A DNA stretch of 64,000 bases from Streptomyces sp. GQFP (GCF_021545335.1 NZ_CP089312.1:7130001-7194000); one strand, 5' to 3'; shown: positions 1-9,456, numbered from the stretch's first letter. Numbers and translations: made by a program. Notes: a model not told the origin generated them from the letters alone.

Positions 1-2
1 GG

Positions 3-764
3 CCGTCCGCCGGGCAGCCGGTGGTTGTCGAGTGCGATCCGGCGGGCGGCGATCTGGTGGCCCGTTTCCGGCTGGAGACGGCTCCGGGGCTGATGAGCCT
101 GGCGGCGGCCGCCCGGCACAGCACGGAGACGGGGCTGATCTGGCAGCACACCCAGCGGCTGCCGGGCGGACTGCCGGTGATCGTGGGCCCGACCGGTGCG
201 ATCCAGGCGGGTGCGTCGCTCGCCCAGCTCGTCCAGAGTGGAACGAGGGTGCTGCGGCGGGCCGCTGACCGCGCCGGCACGGTGGTGATCGCCGACTGCG
301 GGCGCCTCGCTCCGGACTCTCCGGCGCTGGAGGTGGTGCGCGAGGCCGACGTCACGCTACTGCTGGCCCGTGCCCGTGACGACGCCCTGGCCCATGTGGC
401 CACGCAGTGGCACACGGCGGAACGCTGGTCACAGCGCCCCTGTTTCGTGCTGGTCGGCGATGGCTATCCGACCGACGAGATCGCGCGGGAGCTGGACGTC
501 GAGGTGATGGCTCGCATCCCTGACGACTCGAAAGGCGCTGCCGCACTGGGCGGACAACCCGGGCGGCGCGCGGCACCGGCCCGTTCGCCACTGGGTCAGG
601 CCATGGCCCGCCTCGCTGCGTTGACCGAGTCCCGCGCCTTTACCCCTCCCGCCTGGGTCCAGCGGGCGCAGGCTGCTGGCCTCGACCCCCGGCGACAGTC
701 CGTCGACACGCTGAAACGCCAGGCCGACGACTGGAGGCAGGCAGGGAGTGAGGCGCCGAGATGA
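3..764 (+). CDS. TadZ/CpaE-like ParA/MinD-type ATPase, 5' end cut by window edge
   Basis: The frame is open from the first bases of the window, so the gene begins upstream and the N-terminal Walker A is not visible. What remains starts with VVECDPAGGDL, which matches the beta strand after the P-loop of MinD/ParA-type ATPases, followed by a strand VVIADCGRL with the usual Asp. The C-terminal third is a proline- and arginine-rich tail. The stop overlaps the TadA start as ATGA, so the two are probably translationally coupled. In Tad pilus loci an ATPase of this class (TadZ/CpaE) positions the secretion machine. The family assignment rests on these motifs plus the neighbours; the partial N-terminus limits certainty. 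Confidence 0.75.
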   Translation, partial: PSAGQPVVVECDPAGGDLVARFRLETAPGLMSLAAAARHSTETGLIWQHTQRLPGGLPVIVGPTGAIQAGASLAQLVQSGTRVLRRAADRAGTVVIADCGRLAPDSPALEVVREADVTLLLARARDDALAHVATQWHTAERWSQRPCFVLVGDGYPTDEIARELDVEVMARIPDDSKGAAALGGQPGRRAAPARSPLGQAMARLAALTESRAFTPPAWVQRAQAAGLDPRRQSVDTLKRQADDWRQAGSEAPR

Positions 765-2212
765 CCGGACCGGACAAGACGTACGTGGCCTTGCCGTACG
801 GGGGAGGGACCCCGTCGCCGGACGGACCTGGGCAGCCGCCCACCCGCCCGGCAATGGTGAGCGGCCTTGGGGCGCGCCGGGTGCAGGTCGGGCCGCCTGC
901 CGAGCGGCTGCGCATCCACTTGCGGCAGCAGCTCTCGGTGCGGATGTCGCAGCAGATCCGCGACGACGACGCGGCCGGCCGGCCCACGATGAGCGATGCC
1001 GACCGCCTGGCCCTGGCGGGGAAGATCCTTAACGACGCCGCCGAGGAATACACCCAGAGGATGCTGTCCGGCGGAGGGGAGGTGGTGGCGCCGGACGTCG
1101 AGCAGATGGTCATCACCACCGTCCTGAACGAGGTGTTCGGCCTGGCCGGCCTGGAGCCGCTGCTCAACGACCCGCAGATCGAGAACATCAACGTCACCGG
1201 TGACCGCGTCTTCGTCCGGTACGCCGACGGCCGCCGCGACCGCCTGCCGCCGGTCGTCGGATCGGACAGGGAGTTGGTGCAGCTCATCCGGGACCTGGCG
1301 GCCCGCAGCGGGCTGGAGGAACGCCGCTTCGACCGGGGCAGCCCCGGCGTGAACTTCCAACTGCCCGGAGGGGAGCGGGCGTTCGCCGTGATGGCGGTCA
1401 CCGCCCGGCCGTCGCTGTCGATCCGCCGGCACCGCTTCCAGCACGCGACCCTGGCCCAGTTGCGTGCCGGTGGCACCGTGGACCGGGGTCTGGAGTCCTT
1501 GCTGGCGGCGATGGTCCGCGCGCGCAAGAACATCCTGATCACCGGCGGGACCGCGATCGGGAAGACCACGATGCTGCGCGCCCTGGCCGCCGAGATCCCG
1601 TCCTGGGAGCGGCTGGTCACCATCGAGGACGTCTTCGAACTCGGCCTGGACGCCGATGCTCAGGCCCACCCGGATGTGGTGGCCATGCAGTCGCGTGAAG
1701 CGAACATTGAGGGTCAGGGCGCGGTGAGCCAGGCCGAGTTGGTGCGCTGGGCGCTGCGGATGTCCCCGGATCGGGTGATCGTCGGTGAGGTCCGCGGGCC
1801 CGAGGTCATCCCGATGTGCAACGCGATGTCCCAGGGCAACGACGGCTCCATGGGCACCTTGCACTCCTCCACCAGCCGGGGGGCGTTCACCAAGCTGGCC
1901 GCCTACGCCGTCCAGGGCCCGGAGCGGCTGCCGCTGGAGGCCACCAACCTCCTGGTGGCCAACGCGCTCGACTTCGTCGTCCACCTGGACAAACCTCGCG
2001 GCCACGATGGACGGCGCGTGGTGTCCTCCATCCGGGAGATCGTCGACGCCGACGACAAGCAGATCGTCTCCAACGAAGTTTTCCGCCCCGGCCCCGATCT
2101 GCGGGCCGTACCGGGCGCACCGCTGCGCACCGAGACCCTGGAGGACCTGGTCGCCGTCGGCTTCAACCCCGAGGCGACCAGCCGGCCCGAGTGGCAGCGG
2201 CGGCCATCGTGA
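761..2212 (+). CDS. tadA: TadA/CpaF-family pilus assembly ATPase
   Basis: Type II/IV secretion ATPase of 483 residues that would power Flp pilus assembly at the inner face of the membrane. The CpaF core is complete. The N-domain is followed by a P-loop GGTAIGKTT near residue 265, an Asp box (VTIEDVFELGL), a Walker B VIVGEVRGPE and a His box (GTLHSSTSRG). The P-loop has Ala-Ile where this family nearly always has Gly-Ser (GGTGSGKTT), although the G-x4-GKT spacing is intact. The start ATG overlaps the upstream stop, and the stop overlaps the next start as GTGA, so this is part of a tight operon. The assignment is firm; only the variant P-loop is unusual. Confidence 0.93.
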   Translation: MTGPDKTYVALPYGGGTPSPDGPGQPPTRPAMVSGLGARRVQVGPPAERLRIHLRQQLSVRMSQQIRDDDAAGRPTMSDADRLALAGKILNDAAEEYTQRMLSGGGEVVAPDVEQMVITTVLNEVFGLAGLEPLLNDPQIENINVTGDRVFVRYADGRRDRLPPVVGSDRELVQLIRDLAARSGLEERRFDRGSPGVNFQLPGGERAFAVMAVTARPSLSIRRHRFQHATLAQLRAGGTVDRGLESLLAAMVRARKNILITGGTAIGKTTMLRALAAEIPSWERLVTIEDVFELGLDADAQAHPDVVAMQSREANIEGQGAVSQAELVRWALRMSPDRVIVGEVRGPEVIPMCNAMSQGNDGSMGTLHSSTSRGAFTKLAAYAVQGPERLPLEATNLLVANALDFVVHLDKPRGHDGRRVVSSIREIVDADDKQIVSNEVFRPGPDLRAVPGAPLRTETLEDLVAVGFNPEATSRPEWQRRPS

Positions 2213-3105
2213 ACGGCTACGTGCTCGTGATGGGCCTGCTGGGACTCGGCGCCGGTGGCGGCCTCGTGCTCCTGATCCGTGTGTGGCGGGAACCCGCCAC
2301 GGCTGCCGGTCCGGCTCGCCCGCGGCGGCGCGAGCCACGGCGTCACGCTGGGCGCTGGCTGGCAGCCGCAGCCGGAGCGGGGCTGCTGGTCGGGGCCGTC
2401 ACCGGCTGGGTGGTCGGCGCATTGCTGGCGGCGATGGGCGCCTGGAGCCTGCCACGGATCCTCGGTTCCAGCCCGGCCGAACGCGATCAGACCGCCCGGA
2501 TCGAAGGCATCGCCGGATGGACGGAAATGCTCCGCGACACCCTCGCCGCCGCAGCCGGACTGGAACAGACCATTCTGGCCACCGCCCCCGCCGTACCAAA
2601 GGCCATCCGACCCCAGATCGCGGACCTGGCCACCCGGCTGGAGCGCGGGGAGAGTCTGAGCACCGCCCTGCGACACCTGGCGGACGACCTGGCCGACCCG
2701 ACCGCCGACCTCGTGATCGCCGCGCTGACCTTGGCCTCGGAGCACCAGTCGAGGCAACTCGCGGCGCTGCTGGGCGAACTCGCGGCCACGGCCCGCGCGC
2801 AGGTGGAGATGCGCCATCGGGTCGAGGCCAGCCGCACCCGTACCCGCACCACCCAGCGCGTAGTCGTGATCACCACCCTGACCTTCGCGGGCGCCCTCAT
2901 CCTCTTCAACCCCCAATTCCTCACCCCCTACGACTCCGTGGCCGGGCAATTGATCCTGCTTCTGATCGGCGGCCTGTTCACCATCGCCTTCGTCTGGCTG
3001 CGCCGCATGGCCCGCATCGAGGAGCCGGAACGGTTCTTCGCCGGGCTCGAACCCACCAGCCCGGCATCCGATGCTGGTGCGACCGCGCAGCAGGAGGTGA
3101 TCTGA
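2209..3105 (+). CDS. TadB-like type II secretion F-domain membrane protein
   Basis: About 298 residues from the GTG at 2209, which overlaps the TadA stop. The open frame extends further upstream, but only as a shadow of tadA. An N-terminal membrane segment (LGLGAGGGLVLLI) and a second hydrophobic stretch (GAGLLVGAVTGWVVGALLAAM) precede a T2SSF-like helical domain (residues ~100-210). Two C-terminal membrane segments follow, around VVVITTLTFAGALILF and LILLLIGGLFTIAFVWL. In Tad systems TadB forms the inner-membrane platform with TadC and couples to the TadA ATPase. The next gene starts immediately after the stop. The call rests on topology and gene order; sequence conservation in this family is low. 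Confidence 0.8.
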   Translation: MNGYVLVMGLLGLGAGGGLVLLIRVWREPATAAGPARPRRREPRRHAGRWLAAAAGAGLLVGAVTGWVVGALLAAMGAWSLPRILGSSPAERDQTARIEGIAGWTEMLRDTLAAAAGLEQTILATAPAVPKAIRPQIADLATRLERGESLSTALRHLADDLADPTADLVIAALTLASEHQSRQLAALLGELAATARAQVEMRHRVEASRTRTRTTQRVVVITTLTFAGALILFNPQFLTPYDSVAGQLILLLIGGLFTIAFVWLRRMARIEEPERFFAGLEPTSPASDAGATAQQEVI

Positions 3106-3999
3106 ATGACCGTCCTTGTGCTGCTGGCCGCCGGCGTTGGTCTGGGCCTGTGGTCGCTGATGGTGTGGCTCGTCCCGCCCCGACCGCCCCTGGCCGCGCT
3201 GCTCACCCGGCTGAACACCACGCCCGAGCCTCCGCCGATCCTCACCGCCGACAGCGGTGGCTGGGCCGTACGGCTTGGCAGCCCGTTCACCAGCCTGCTG
3301 CGCGCCGTCGGCCTGCCCGGCCACACGGTCAGCCAGGACCTCGCCATCGCCGAACGCTCCCCCGAAACGCATCTGGCGGAGAAGGCCGCACTCGCCCTGA
3401 CCGGGCTCCTGCTGCCCGCCACGGTCGGCGTGCTGCTGACTCTGGGAGGCCGCCCGCTGCCCTGGCCCATCCCGCTGGCCGGCTCACTGGCCCTGGCGGC
3501 CGGCGGCTTCCTCCTGCCGGACGCGACGGTACGCGCCGAGGCTGAACGGCGCCGGGAAGCCTTCCGCCACGCCCTGGGCGCCTACCTGAACCTCATCCAC
3601 ATCCTGCTCGCGGGAGGCGCCGGAGTCGACGGCGCCCTCACCGATGCGGCCGGCATCGGACACGACTGGTCCTTTCGGCAACTGCGCCGCGCCCTGAACA
3701 CCGCCCGCCTCACCCGCACTTCCCCCTGGGTGACGCTCGGGCAACTCGGCGAGGAGCTCCAGATCAGCGAACTGACCGAACTCGCCGCCGCACTGTCCCT
3801 GGCGGGCACCGAGGGCGCCAAAGTACGCGCCTCACTGGCCGCCAAGGCCGCTGCCATGCGCCAACGCAGCGGCGCCGAGGCCGAAGGTAAAGCCAACGCC
3901 GCCACCGAGCGGATGGCCCTGCCCGGCATCCTCATGGCCTTCGGCTTCATCCTCTTCGTCTTCTATCCCGCCCTGACTCAGATCACGAACTCACTGTGA
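3106..3999 (+). CDS. TadC-like type II secretion F-domain membrane protein
   Basis: A 297-residue membrane protein starting at the base after the TadB-like stop, with AGGAGGT at 3092 as ribosome binding site. It has an N-terminal anchor, a central pair of membrane segments (LTGLLLPATVGVLLTL and IPLAGSLALAAGGFLLP), a helical F-domain with the GAYLNLIHILLAGGAG stretch, and a C-terminal segment MAFGFILFVFYPAL. This is the TadC layout and position. It would pair with the preceding TadB-like protein to form the assembly platform. No odd features were seen. Confidence 0.8.
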   Translation: MTVLVLLAAGVGLGLWSLMVWLVPPRPPLAALLTRLNTTPEPPPILTADSGGWAVRLGSPFTSLLRAVGLPGHTVSQDLAIAERSPETHLAEKAALALTGLLLPATVGVLLTLGGRPLPWPIPLAGSLALAAGGFLLPDATVRAEAERRREAFRHALGAYLNLIHILLAGGAGVDGALTDAAGIGHDWSFRQLRRALNTARLTRTSPWVTLGQLGEELQISELTELAAALSLAGTEGAKVRASLAAKAAAMRQRSGAEAEGKANAATERMALPGILMAFGFILFVFYPALTQITNSL

Positions 4000-4030
4000 C
4001 CAGCCGCCGACCGCCCGAAGGGAAGCACTG

Positions 4031-4216
4031 ATGTCCCTGCCACATTCGCTCGCAGCCCACACCCGATCCCTGATCCATCGCCTTGCCGACGACGACCGCG
4101 GGGTCACCACGGAGCACGTCATCTGGATCGCGGGCCTCTCCGCTCTCGCCCTCACCATCGTCGGCATCTTCGGCCCGGAGATCACCGCCGCGGCGAAGAA
4201 CGTGGTGTTCAAGTAG
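4031..4216 (+). CDS. Flp-like pilin subunit (small)
   Basis: A 61-residue protein with a charged N-terminal half (DDDRGVTTEHVIW) followed by one hydrophobic helix (IAGLSALALTIVGIFG) and a short tail. This is the Flp pilin layout in actinobacterial Tad loci: a Glu five residues into the conserved segment before the hydrophobic helix and no other domain. It sits between the TadC-like and TadE-like genes, where the major pilin is expected. A prepilin peptidase gene is not visible in the window, so processing would depend on one elsewhere. Confidence 0.75.
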   Translation: MSLPHSLAAHTRSLIHRLADDDRGVTTEHVIWIAGLSALALTIVGIFGPEITAAAKNVVFK

Positions 4217-4227
4217 GCCGTGCTGAC

Positions 4228-4695
4228 ATGAAGTTGTTCACTGAACCCGGACAGCAACAGCGTGGCTGTCGAGCAGCCTGCGCCGGAACTTGCCGTCGCA
4301 CGGGACTCCTGCGGGACGAGCGGGGAGCGGTCACCACCGAGATGGTGATCATCATGCCGGCACTGCTCACCATGGTGCTGCTGCTCGCGCAGGCCACTGT
4401 CTGGTGGCACGCCGTCCACATCGCCCAGGCCACCTCCGCCCACGCCCTGGCCGTCACCCGCGTTCAGGACGGCACCGCCGCCGACGGCCAGGTCGAGGCC
4501 CGGCGGGTCCTCGACCAGCTCGGCCACGGACCGCTGCAGGGCACGGACGTCACCGTTACCCGGACAACCGACCGTGCCGAGGTCCAGGTCACTGGAATCG
4601 CCACCAGTGTCGTTCCGTTCCTGCACCTGCCGGTGCGCACTCATGCGTCCGGCCCCGTCGAACAGTTCCGCCCGCCTGCCCAGGGGGCGCCGTGA
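4228..4695 (+). CDS. TadE-like pseudopilin
   Basis: A 155-residue protein with the TadE signature: DERGAVTTEMVIIMPALL leading into a membrane helix (TMVLLLAQATVWWHAV), then an extracellular domain of about 95 residues. The first ~30 residues are Cys- and Arg-rich and may be overlong; a later start cannot be excluded. The stop overlaps the next gene's GTG. TadE-type proteins are minor pseudopilins of the Tad apparatus. Confidence 0.78.
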   Translation: MKLFTEPGQQQRGCRAACAGTCRRTGLLRDERGAVTTEMVIIMPALLTMVLLLAQATVWWHAVHIAQATSAHALAVTRVQDGTAADGQVEARRVLDQLGHGPLQGTDVTVTRTTDRAEVQVTGIATSVVPFLHLPVRTHASGPVEQFRPPAQGAP

Positions 4696-5201
4696 GACGC
4701 CCTCCGCGCACCGCTGATCCAGGCGCGGTCGAGCGCCGGTGGCAGCACGCCGACGGCCGAGGCGCCCGAGTGCAGCATGACGCGCGCGGATCGGTGACGG
4801 TCGAACTGGTACTGACCATCCCCGTCCTGCTGCTGATGCTGTGGTTCCTGGTCTACTGCGGGAGGTTGTCCGACACCCGGCTGCAGATCGAGGACGCCGC
4901 CCACCAGGCCGCCCGCGCTGCCACCCTGGACCGCACCCGGTCAGCCGCCGCGGCCGACGCCCGCTCGACCGCGGCCTCCGCCTTGAGTGACGCTGGCGTC
5001 ACGTGCCAGAGCCTGTCCGTCACCACCCGAGGAACCCTTCAAGCCGGGTCCACCGCCACCGTCACTGTCTCGTGCACCGTCGGCTTGCACGACTTGGCTC
5101 TGCTCCAGGTACCGGGCACCACCACGCTCACTGCCGAGTTCGCATCACCGGTCGACGTCTACCGCTCGACCACGACGACCGCAGGAGGCGGCACATCGTG
5201 A
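4692..5201 (+). CDS. Second TadE/TadF-like pseudopilin
   Basis: About 169 residues from the GTG at 4692, which overlaps the upstream stop (GTGA). After a charged N-terminus comes ARGSVTVELVLTIPVLLLM, the TadE/F motif and membrane helix, then a Ser/Thr/Ala-rich extracellular part with one Cys pair (VTCQSL and VTVSCTV) that could form a disulfide. Membership is inferred from the conserved Glu before the hydrophobic helix and from position. Confidence 0.78.
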   Translation: MRRPPRTADPGAVERRWQHADGRGARVQHDARGSVTVELVLTIPVLLLMLWFLVYCGRLSDTRLQIEDAAHQAARAATLDRTRSAAAADARSTAASALSDAGVTCQSLSVTTRGTLQAGSTATVTVSCTVGLHDLALLQVPGTTTLTAEFASPVDVYRSTTTTAGGGTS

Positions 5202-5650
5202 GAACGCCGTACGGTCTGTCGCCCCGCCTGCGAGGCCTTGCCCATGACGAGAACGGCCAGGTAACCCCGTTCGTCGTCATCCTCGCGCTCGCGATCGTGA
5301 TGTTCGCCGGCCTCGTCCTGGACGGCGGCCTCGCCCTGGCCGCCAAGGTCCGAGCTATGGGCGAAGCCCAGGAAGCCGCCCGCTCCGGCGCCCAGGCACT
5401 GGACCTGGCCGCGTACCGCGACTCCAGCACCGTGCGCCTCGTCCCCGGCCAGGCCCGCACCCTGGCCCAGACCTACCTCGCTACCACCGGCGACACCGGA
5501 ACGGTCACCGTCGCCGGGGACACGGTCACGGTGACCGTCACCGCCCACCAGAACACCCAACTCCTCGGCCTGCTCGGCCTTGACTCCCTCACTGTGACCG
5601 GCACCGGCTCCGCCCACCCAGCCCGCGGTATCACCACCCCCGAACCCTGA
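5198..5650 (+). CDS. TadG/Rv3660c-type pilus-locus membrane protein
   Basis: 150 residues from the GTG at 5198, which overlaps the upstream stop. It begins HDENGQVTPFVVILALAIV, the putative-Flp-pilus-assembly motif common to TadG N-termini, followed by a membrane helix and a soluble region rich in Thr/Val repeats (TGTVTVAGDTVTVTVTAH). TadG proteins of proteobacteria are longer, so this is a short actinobacterial relative. It completes the translationally coupled pseudopilin series. Confidence 0.7.
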   Translation: MRTPYGLSPRLRGLAHDENGQVTPFVVILALAIVMFAGLVLDGGLALAAKVRAMGEAQEAARSGAQALDLAAYRDSSTVRLVPGQARTLAQTYLATTGDTGTVTVAGDTVTVTVTAHQNTQLLGLLGLDSLTVTGTGSAHPARGITTPEP

Positions 5651-5662
5651 CGAGGCCCGGCC

Positions 5663-8600
5663 ATGCCCGCACGCCGACACCCTCCCCGCCCCGGGCCAGC
5701 CCGACGCGGCGCCGACCTGGTGTGGCGCAGCGCCCACCTGCTGCGCGGCCTGCTCGCCACCGGGGTACTCACCGCCCTCGCCGCCGGGATTCCCTGGGGC
5801 CTGGCCTGCTACATCGGCTGGCCGCTCCCGCACCACGTCCCCACCTGGCCCGAGTTCGAAGCGGCCCTGCTCGCCCCGATGAGCACAAACTTCCTTCTCC
5901 GCACCCTGGCATGCATTCTCTGGCCGGTCTGGAGCGCATTCGTCTTCGACGTCGCCCGCGCAACCGCCGACGAGATCCGGTACCTTCCCCGCCCCGCCAT
6001 ATCGCACGCTGGCCCGCTGAACGCCCTGGCCACCGTGCTCGTCGGAACCATCATCATGGCTATGCTCCCCCAGCGGCCCACCACCCCCGCAGCCGCCGCT
6101 CCAGCCTCTGCCGCGACGAGCACCGTCATCACGGAGAGCAGCTCAACGCTCCTGCCGACCAGGCTGGTTGCCATCGCCCGGCCCGTCACCGCACAGACGC
6201 AAGGCCGCAGCCACGCCACCGGGACTGTCGAAGTCGAGTCGCCCCACGCCGGCATCTACGACAGCCTGTGGCGCATCGCCGACCGAGCCCTCGGCGACGG
6301 GAACCGCTGGCCCCAGATCTACGCACTCAACCGCGGCCGCCCCCAGCCTGACGGACGTACCCTGACCACCCCGAACCTGATCCGCCCCGGCTGGATACTG
6401 CGCCTGCCCGACCATCCGCGCGCCCCCGGCACCCGCGATCCCGGACACCGAGAGTCTGCCACCCCGGCACCGGAATCTCCCCGCCCACCGCACACCAGTG
6501 CCCCCACCACACCGAACCCCGCAGAATCACCGGACACCTCGCCGCCCACCAGCACAGAGCCACCCGGCGCCACACCTTCGGCACCGCCCTCTGCCCCCAA
6601 CGACTCATTGCCGCCCCTGCCTTCTCATGAGTCCCCCCGACAGCCCGGCATCAGCCTGCCCACGGGAGCGTTCGTCGGCATCGGCCTCGCCGCGCTGATC
6701 ACCGCCGTCCTGCTCACTGTCCGACGCCGCCACCGGGTGCGCTACCGTCCCGGCAGCGGCGAACGCGACGACCTGACCATCGCCCCCGTCGTACGCGCCC
6801 TGCGCCTCGCCCACGACGACTCAACCCGCACCGACGACCCCGACGACGCACCTGCCGACGCCGACCGGCCCGCACATCCCCGCCAAGCCCTTCCCCGGAC
6901 CCCGCAACCGACCGACGAGAACGTTGTGCCGGCCGCGCCCCTACCTACGAACGAACGGGTCATCGGAGTCAACGACGGTCAGGCAGTCGCGTGGAACATT
7001 GCCCGAGCCCGCGGACTCGGCCTCATCGGCCCAGGAGCCCTCGACGCCATCCGCGCCCTGCTCGTTGCCCTGCTCGCCGAACCCCGTTGCTCCACTACCA
7101 GCGCTGTCGAGATCCTCATCCCAGCCTCCGACGCTCGCACGCTTCTCGGCGAACACCCCAGCCACCTTGCCCGACTACGCGTTGTCGACGACCTCGACGC
7201 GGCGCTGGACACGATGGAGGCCGAACTCCTCGCCCGCACGCCCACGGACGCTGGCCCCGGCACCGTCCCAGACGAGGCCGGCCCGCCCGTCGGAGACCTC
7301 GTGCTCGTCGCTACCCCGGCTCCGCACGCCGACCGCCGTCTGCAAGCCGTCCTCGACAACGGATCCACACTCGGGCTGGCTGGCGTTCTCTACGGACAAT
7401 GGCGCCCCGGAGGCACCGCCCGCATCCGGCCCGACGGCACCGTCGCCGCAACCAGCTCCTCCGTCGCCGACCTACTCACAGGCGCCCGGTTATTCACTCT
7501 GCCCACCAACGACGCCCAAGCACTGCTCGATCTCCTCCACGATGCGCAACCAGCGCAACACCCCAAAGCCCAGCGGCCTCCGGCCGCCCCGCCCATGCCA
7601 CCACTTGCATCCGACCGGCACGACCTCGATACCGAAGCGCACACTCCCCGGCCTGCGCCTGCGAGGCCCCGCCGTGGCCTCGCCTACGGACCTGCTTCTC
7701 GCCCCCGGGCCCAGCAACCGCCGCCCTCGGAGGATCGCGGGCACCCAGTTGGCCCTGACGATGCGCAACGGGAAGAAGCATCCGCGACAACATGTTATGG
7801 CGATCCACCACCAGCAAACGTAAGATCCTCGGCTGTCCACGTACCAGACCGTGAACACACGTTTCGTAAGACTGACGACGGATCCGGCCTTTACACGCGG
7901 CTGACCGCCGAAGGCCGCCATACCGAGCGAGCTCCCTCGGCCCCACGGCCGCTGCAGCTGGCCGTCCTCGGCCGCATACGGCTGACGCATTATCAACCCG
8001 GCGGTGACGAACACGCCGATCTGAGCCCCGCTCTCGCCCCCAAGCAGCGTGAAGTCCTCGCCTACCTTGCGCTCCACCGCGACGGAACCCGCCGTGAGGC
8101 CCTGACCACCGCTATATGGCCGGATGCGCCGCGAGACCGCCCCTACAACAGCTTCCACGCGACGCTGAGCCAGCTACGGCGGGCACTGCGCACCGCGACC
8201 CACGACGTGCTCAGCGACGTCACCGTCCATTCCGACGGTCACTACGGCCTGGACCGCGACCAGGTCACGGTTGACCTGTGGCACCTGCAGGACGCTCTGG
8301 AGAACAGCCGACACAACACCAGCGAGCACTACCACCGCACTGCCCTGGAACACGTTGTCGAGCTCTACGGCGGCGACCTTGCCGGCGATCTGTCCGCGGA
8401 ATGGATCGAAGCTCCCCGCGAAGCTCTCAGACGCGATGTGCTGGACGCTGTCAGCGCTCTGGTTCGCATCCTGCGCGACGACGAGCCCGAGCAGGCACTG
8501 GCCCTCCTGGAAAGGGCTCGCACCCTGGATCGCTACAACGAAGCCATCTACCGCGACATCGCGCGGTTCCAGGCTCACCTCGGCCAGCAAGAAGCGATTC

Positions 8601-8737
8601 CCCGCACCCTCACCCTGCTCACCACAACGCTCGCCGAAATCGATGACGCGCCGAGTCAGGAAACCGTGGACCTGTGCGACTTCCTCCAGCGTTCCCGGTC
8701 GGCCAAACGCATTACGGGCGGCAGAACAGCCGGCTGA
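5663..8737 (+). CDS. Membrane protein with LysM domain and C-terminal BTAD (SARP-like) domain
   Basis: A 1024-residue multidomain protein closing the Tad operon. It has three N-terminal membrane segments (residues ~25-145), an external LysM-like domain (~199-245, from YDSLWRIADRALG), a Pro-rich linker, and a fourth membrane helix (~330-355, GAFVGIGLAALITAVLL). A large cytosolic part ends in a winged-helix-like segment (~764-860) and a BTAD helical repeat domain (~870-1005). LysM domains bind peptidoglycan, and BTAD domains occur in SARP/AfsR regulators. The topology suggests a link between the wall and a cytosolic response, perhaps coupling pilus assembly to expression. That role is inference; the domain order is read directly. 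Confidence 0.82.
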   Translation: MPARRHPPRPGPARRGADLVWRSAHLLRGLLATGVLTALAAGIPWGLACYIGWPLPHHVPTWPEFEAALLAPMSTNFLLRTLACILWPVWSAFVFDVARATADEIRYLPRPAISHAGPLNALATVLVGTIIMAMLPQRPTTPAAAAPASAATSTVITESSSTLLPTRLVAIARPVTAQTQGRSHATGTVEVESPHAGIYDSLWRIADRALGDGNRWPQIYALNRGRPQPDGRTLTTPNLIRPGWILRLPDHPRAPGTRDPGHRESATPAPESPRPPHTSAPTTPNPAESPDTSPPTSTEPPGATPSAPPSAPNDSLPPLPSHESPRQPGISLPTGAFVGIGLAALITAVLLTVRRRHRVRYRPGSGERDDLTIAPVVRALRLAHDDSTRTDDPDDAPADADRPAHPRQALPRTPQPTDENVVPAAPLPTNERVIGVNDGQAVAWNIARARGLGLIGPGALDAIRALLVALLAEPRCSTTSAVEILIPASDARTLLGEHPSHLARLRVVDDLDAALDTMEAELLARTPTDAGPGTVPDEAGPPVGDLVLVATPAPHADRRLQAVLDNGSTLGLAGVLYGQWRPGGTARIRPDGTVAATSSSVADLLTGARLFTLPTNDAQALLDLLHDAQPAQHPKAQRPPAAPPMPPLASDRHDLDTEAHTPRPAPARPRRGLAYGPASRPRAQQPPPSEDRGHPVGPDDAQREEASATTCYGDPPPANVRSSAVHVPDREHTFRKTDDGSGLYTRLTAEGRHTERAPSAPRPLQLAVLGRIRLTHYQPGGDEHADLSPALAPKQREVLAYLALHRDGTRREALTTAIWPDAPRDRPYNSFHATLSQLRRALRTATHDVLSDVTVHSDGHYGLDRDQVTVDLWHLQDALENSRHNTSEHYHRTALEHVVELYGGDLAGDLSAEWIEAPREALRRDVLDAVSALVRILRDDEPEQALALLERARTLDRYNEAIYRDIARFQAHLGQQEAIPRTLTLLTTTLAEIDDAPSQETVDLCDFLQRSRSAKRITGGRTAG

Positions 8738-8874
8738 CGATTCCGACGACCTGAGCCGCCTCCTCACAGCTTCGATGCGGGCACGCTGCTCGTGATGCCG
8801 TAGCGGTCGGTGCAGAATCGCACAGCGCGAATCAGCAAGACAGCGCTCGATGCCGAACAACCCCGACACTGTGC

Positions 8875-9456
8875 TCAGTCGCCCCCTGATTTCTCAGCGC
8901 GTCGCCGCTGCCGAGCATGTTCCACGAGATCTGCGTTCGACTCCGCCCATACGACAACTGGCACCATCGCGGTGAGTAACTCTTTTGCCGGAGGAGTCAA
9001 CTCGTACGCTGAACGGTAAGGGAATTCGGTTTCCCGGTTATGCTTGACGAGGTCGCCCTGTTCCAGGCGTCGAAGGGTCCGGTTCAACGTGCCGTCGCGA
9101 AGGTAGTTGTGCTTTTTACCGGGCCAGCCACTGCCGTTCTGCTTCGACTGAATGGCATCGAGAAGAATCGTGTAGTGCAGGGGTCCGCCATGAAGAGTCA
9201 CGAGGACGTCCCACGTCCATTCGCCACTTATCAGATGCCGGACGTCGTGAATTCCCTGCAGAAATCGATCGCTATCTGCCGTCGGGAATTTCTCCGGGTT
9301 TCGCTGAAGATACTCGCTGCTTCCGTCACGCTGCCGTCCTTGATCGCCGTCTGAGCCGCGTCTCCGCCAGCGGCCTATGCGATCGGGCACGAAATCCTCC
9401 CTCTGGGATAGCCGTAACGCGATCTTGCCGAACCGGTCGTCACTGTGCCTCTTCAT
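8875..9456 (-). CDS. HxlR-like winged-helix regulator
   Basis: A start at 9456 gives ~194 residues; the frame is open further upstream but without family-like sequence. The C-terminal two thirds resembles the HxlR winged helix: SGEWTWDVLVTLHGGPLHY (helix and start of the recognition motif), TLNRTLRRLEQGDLVKHN (wing-side helix) and YELTPPAKELL. It lacks the N-terminal Cys of redox-sensing HxlR members. A related tandem version lies at 12952-13830. The target is unknown. Confidence 0.65.
   Translation of the reverse strand: MKRHSDDRFGKIALRLSQREDFVPDRIGRWRRRGSDGDQGRQRDGSSEYLQRNPEKFPTADSDRFLQGIHDVRHLISGEWTWDVLVTLHGGPLHYTILLDAIQSKQNGSGWPGKKHNYLRDGTLNRTLRRLEQGDLVKHNRETEFPYRSAYELTPPAKELLTAMVPVVVWAESNADLVEHARQRRRAEKSGGD

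Noticed and set aside
596..2338. Long minus-strand open frame opposite tadA
   Set aside because: It is an antisense shadow in high-GC DNA: Arg/Gly/Ala/Pro-rich, no domain, and lies opposite a firm CpaF-type ATPase.
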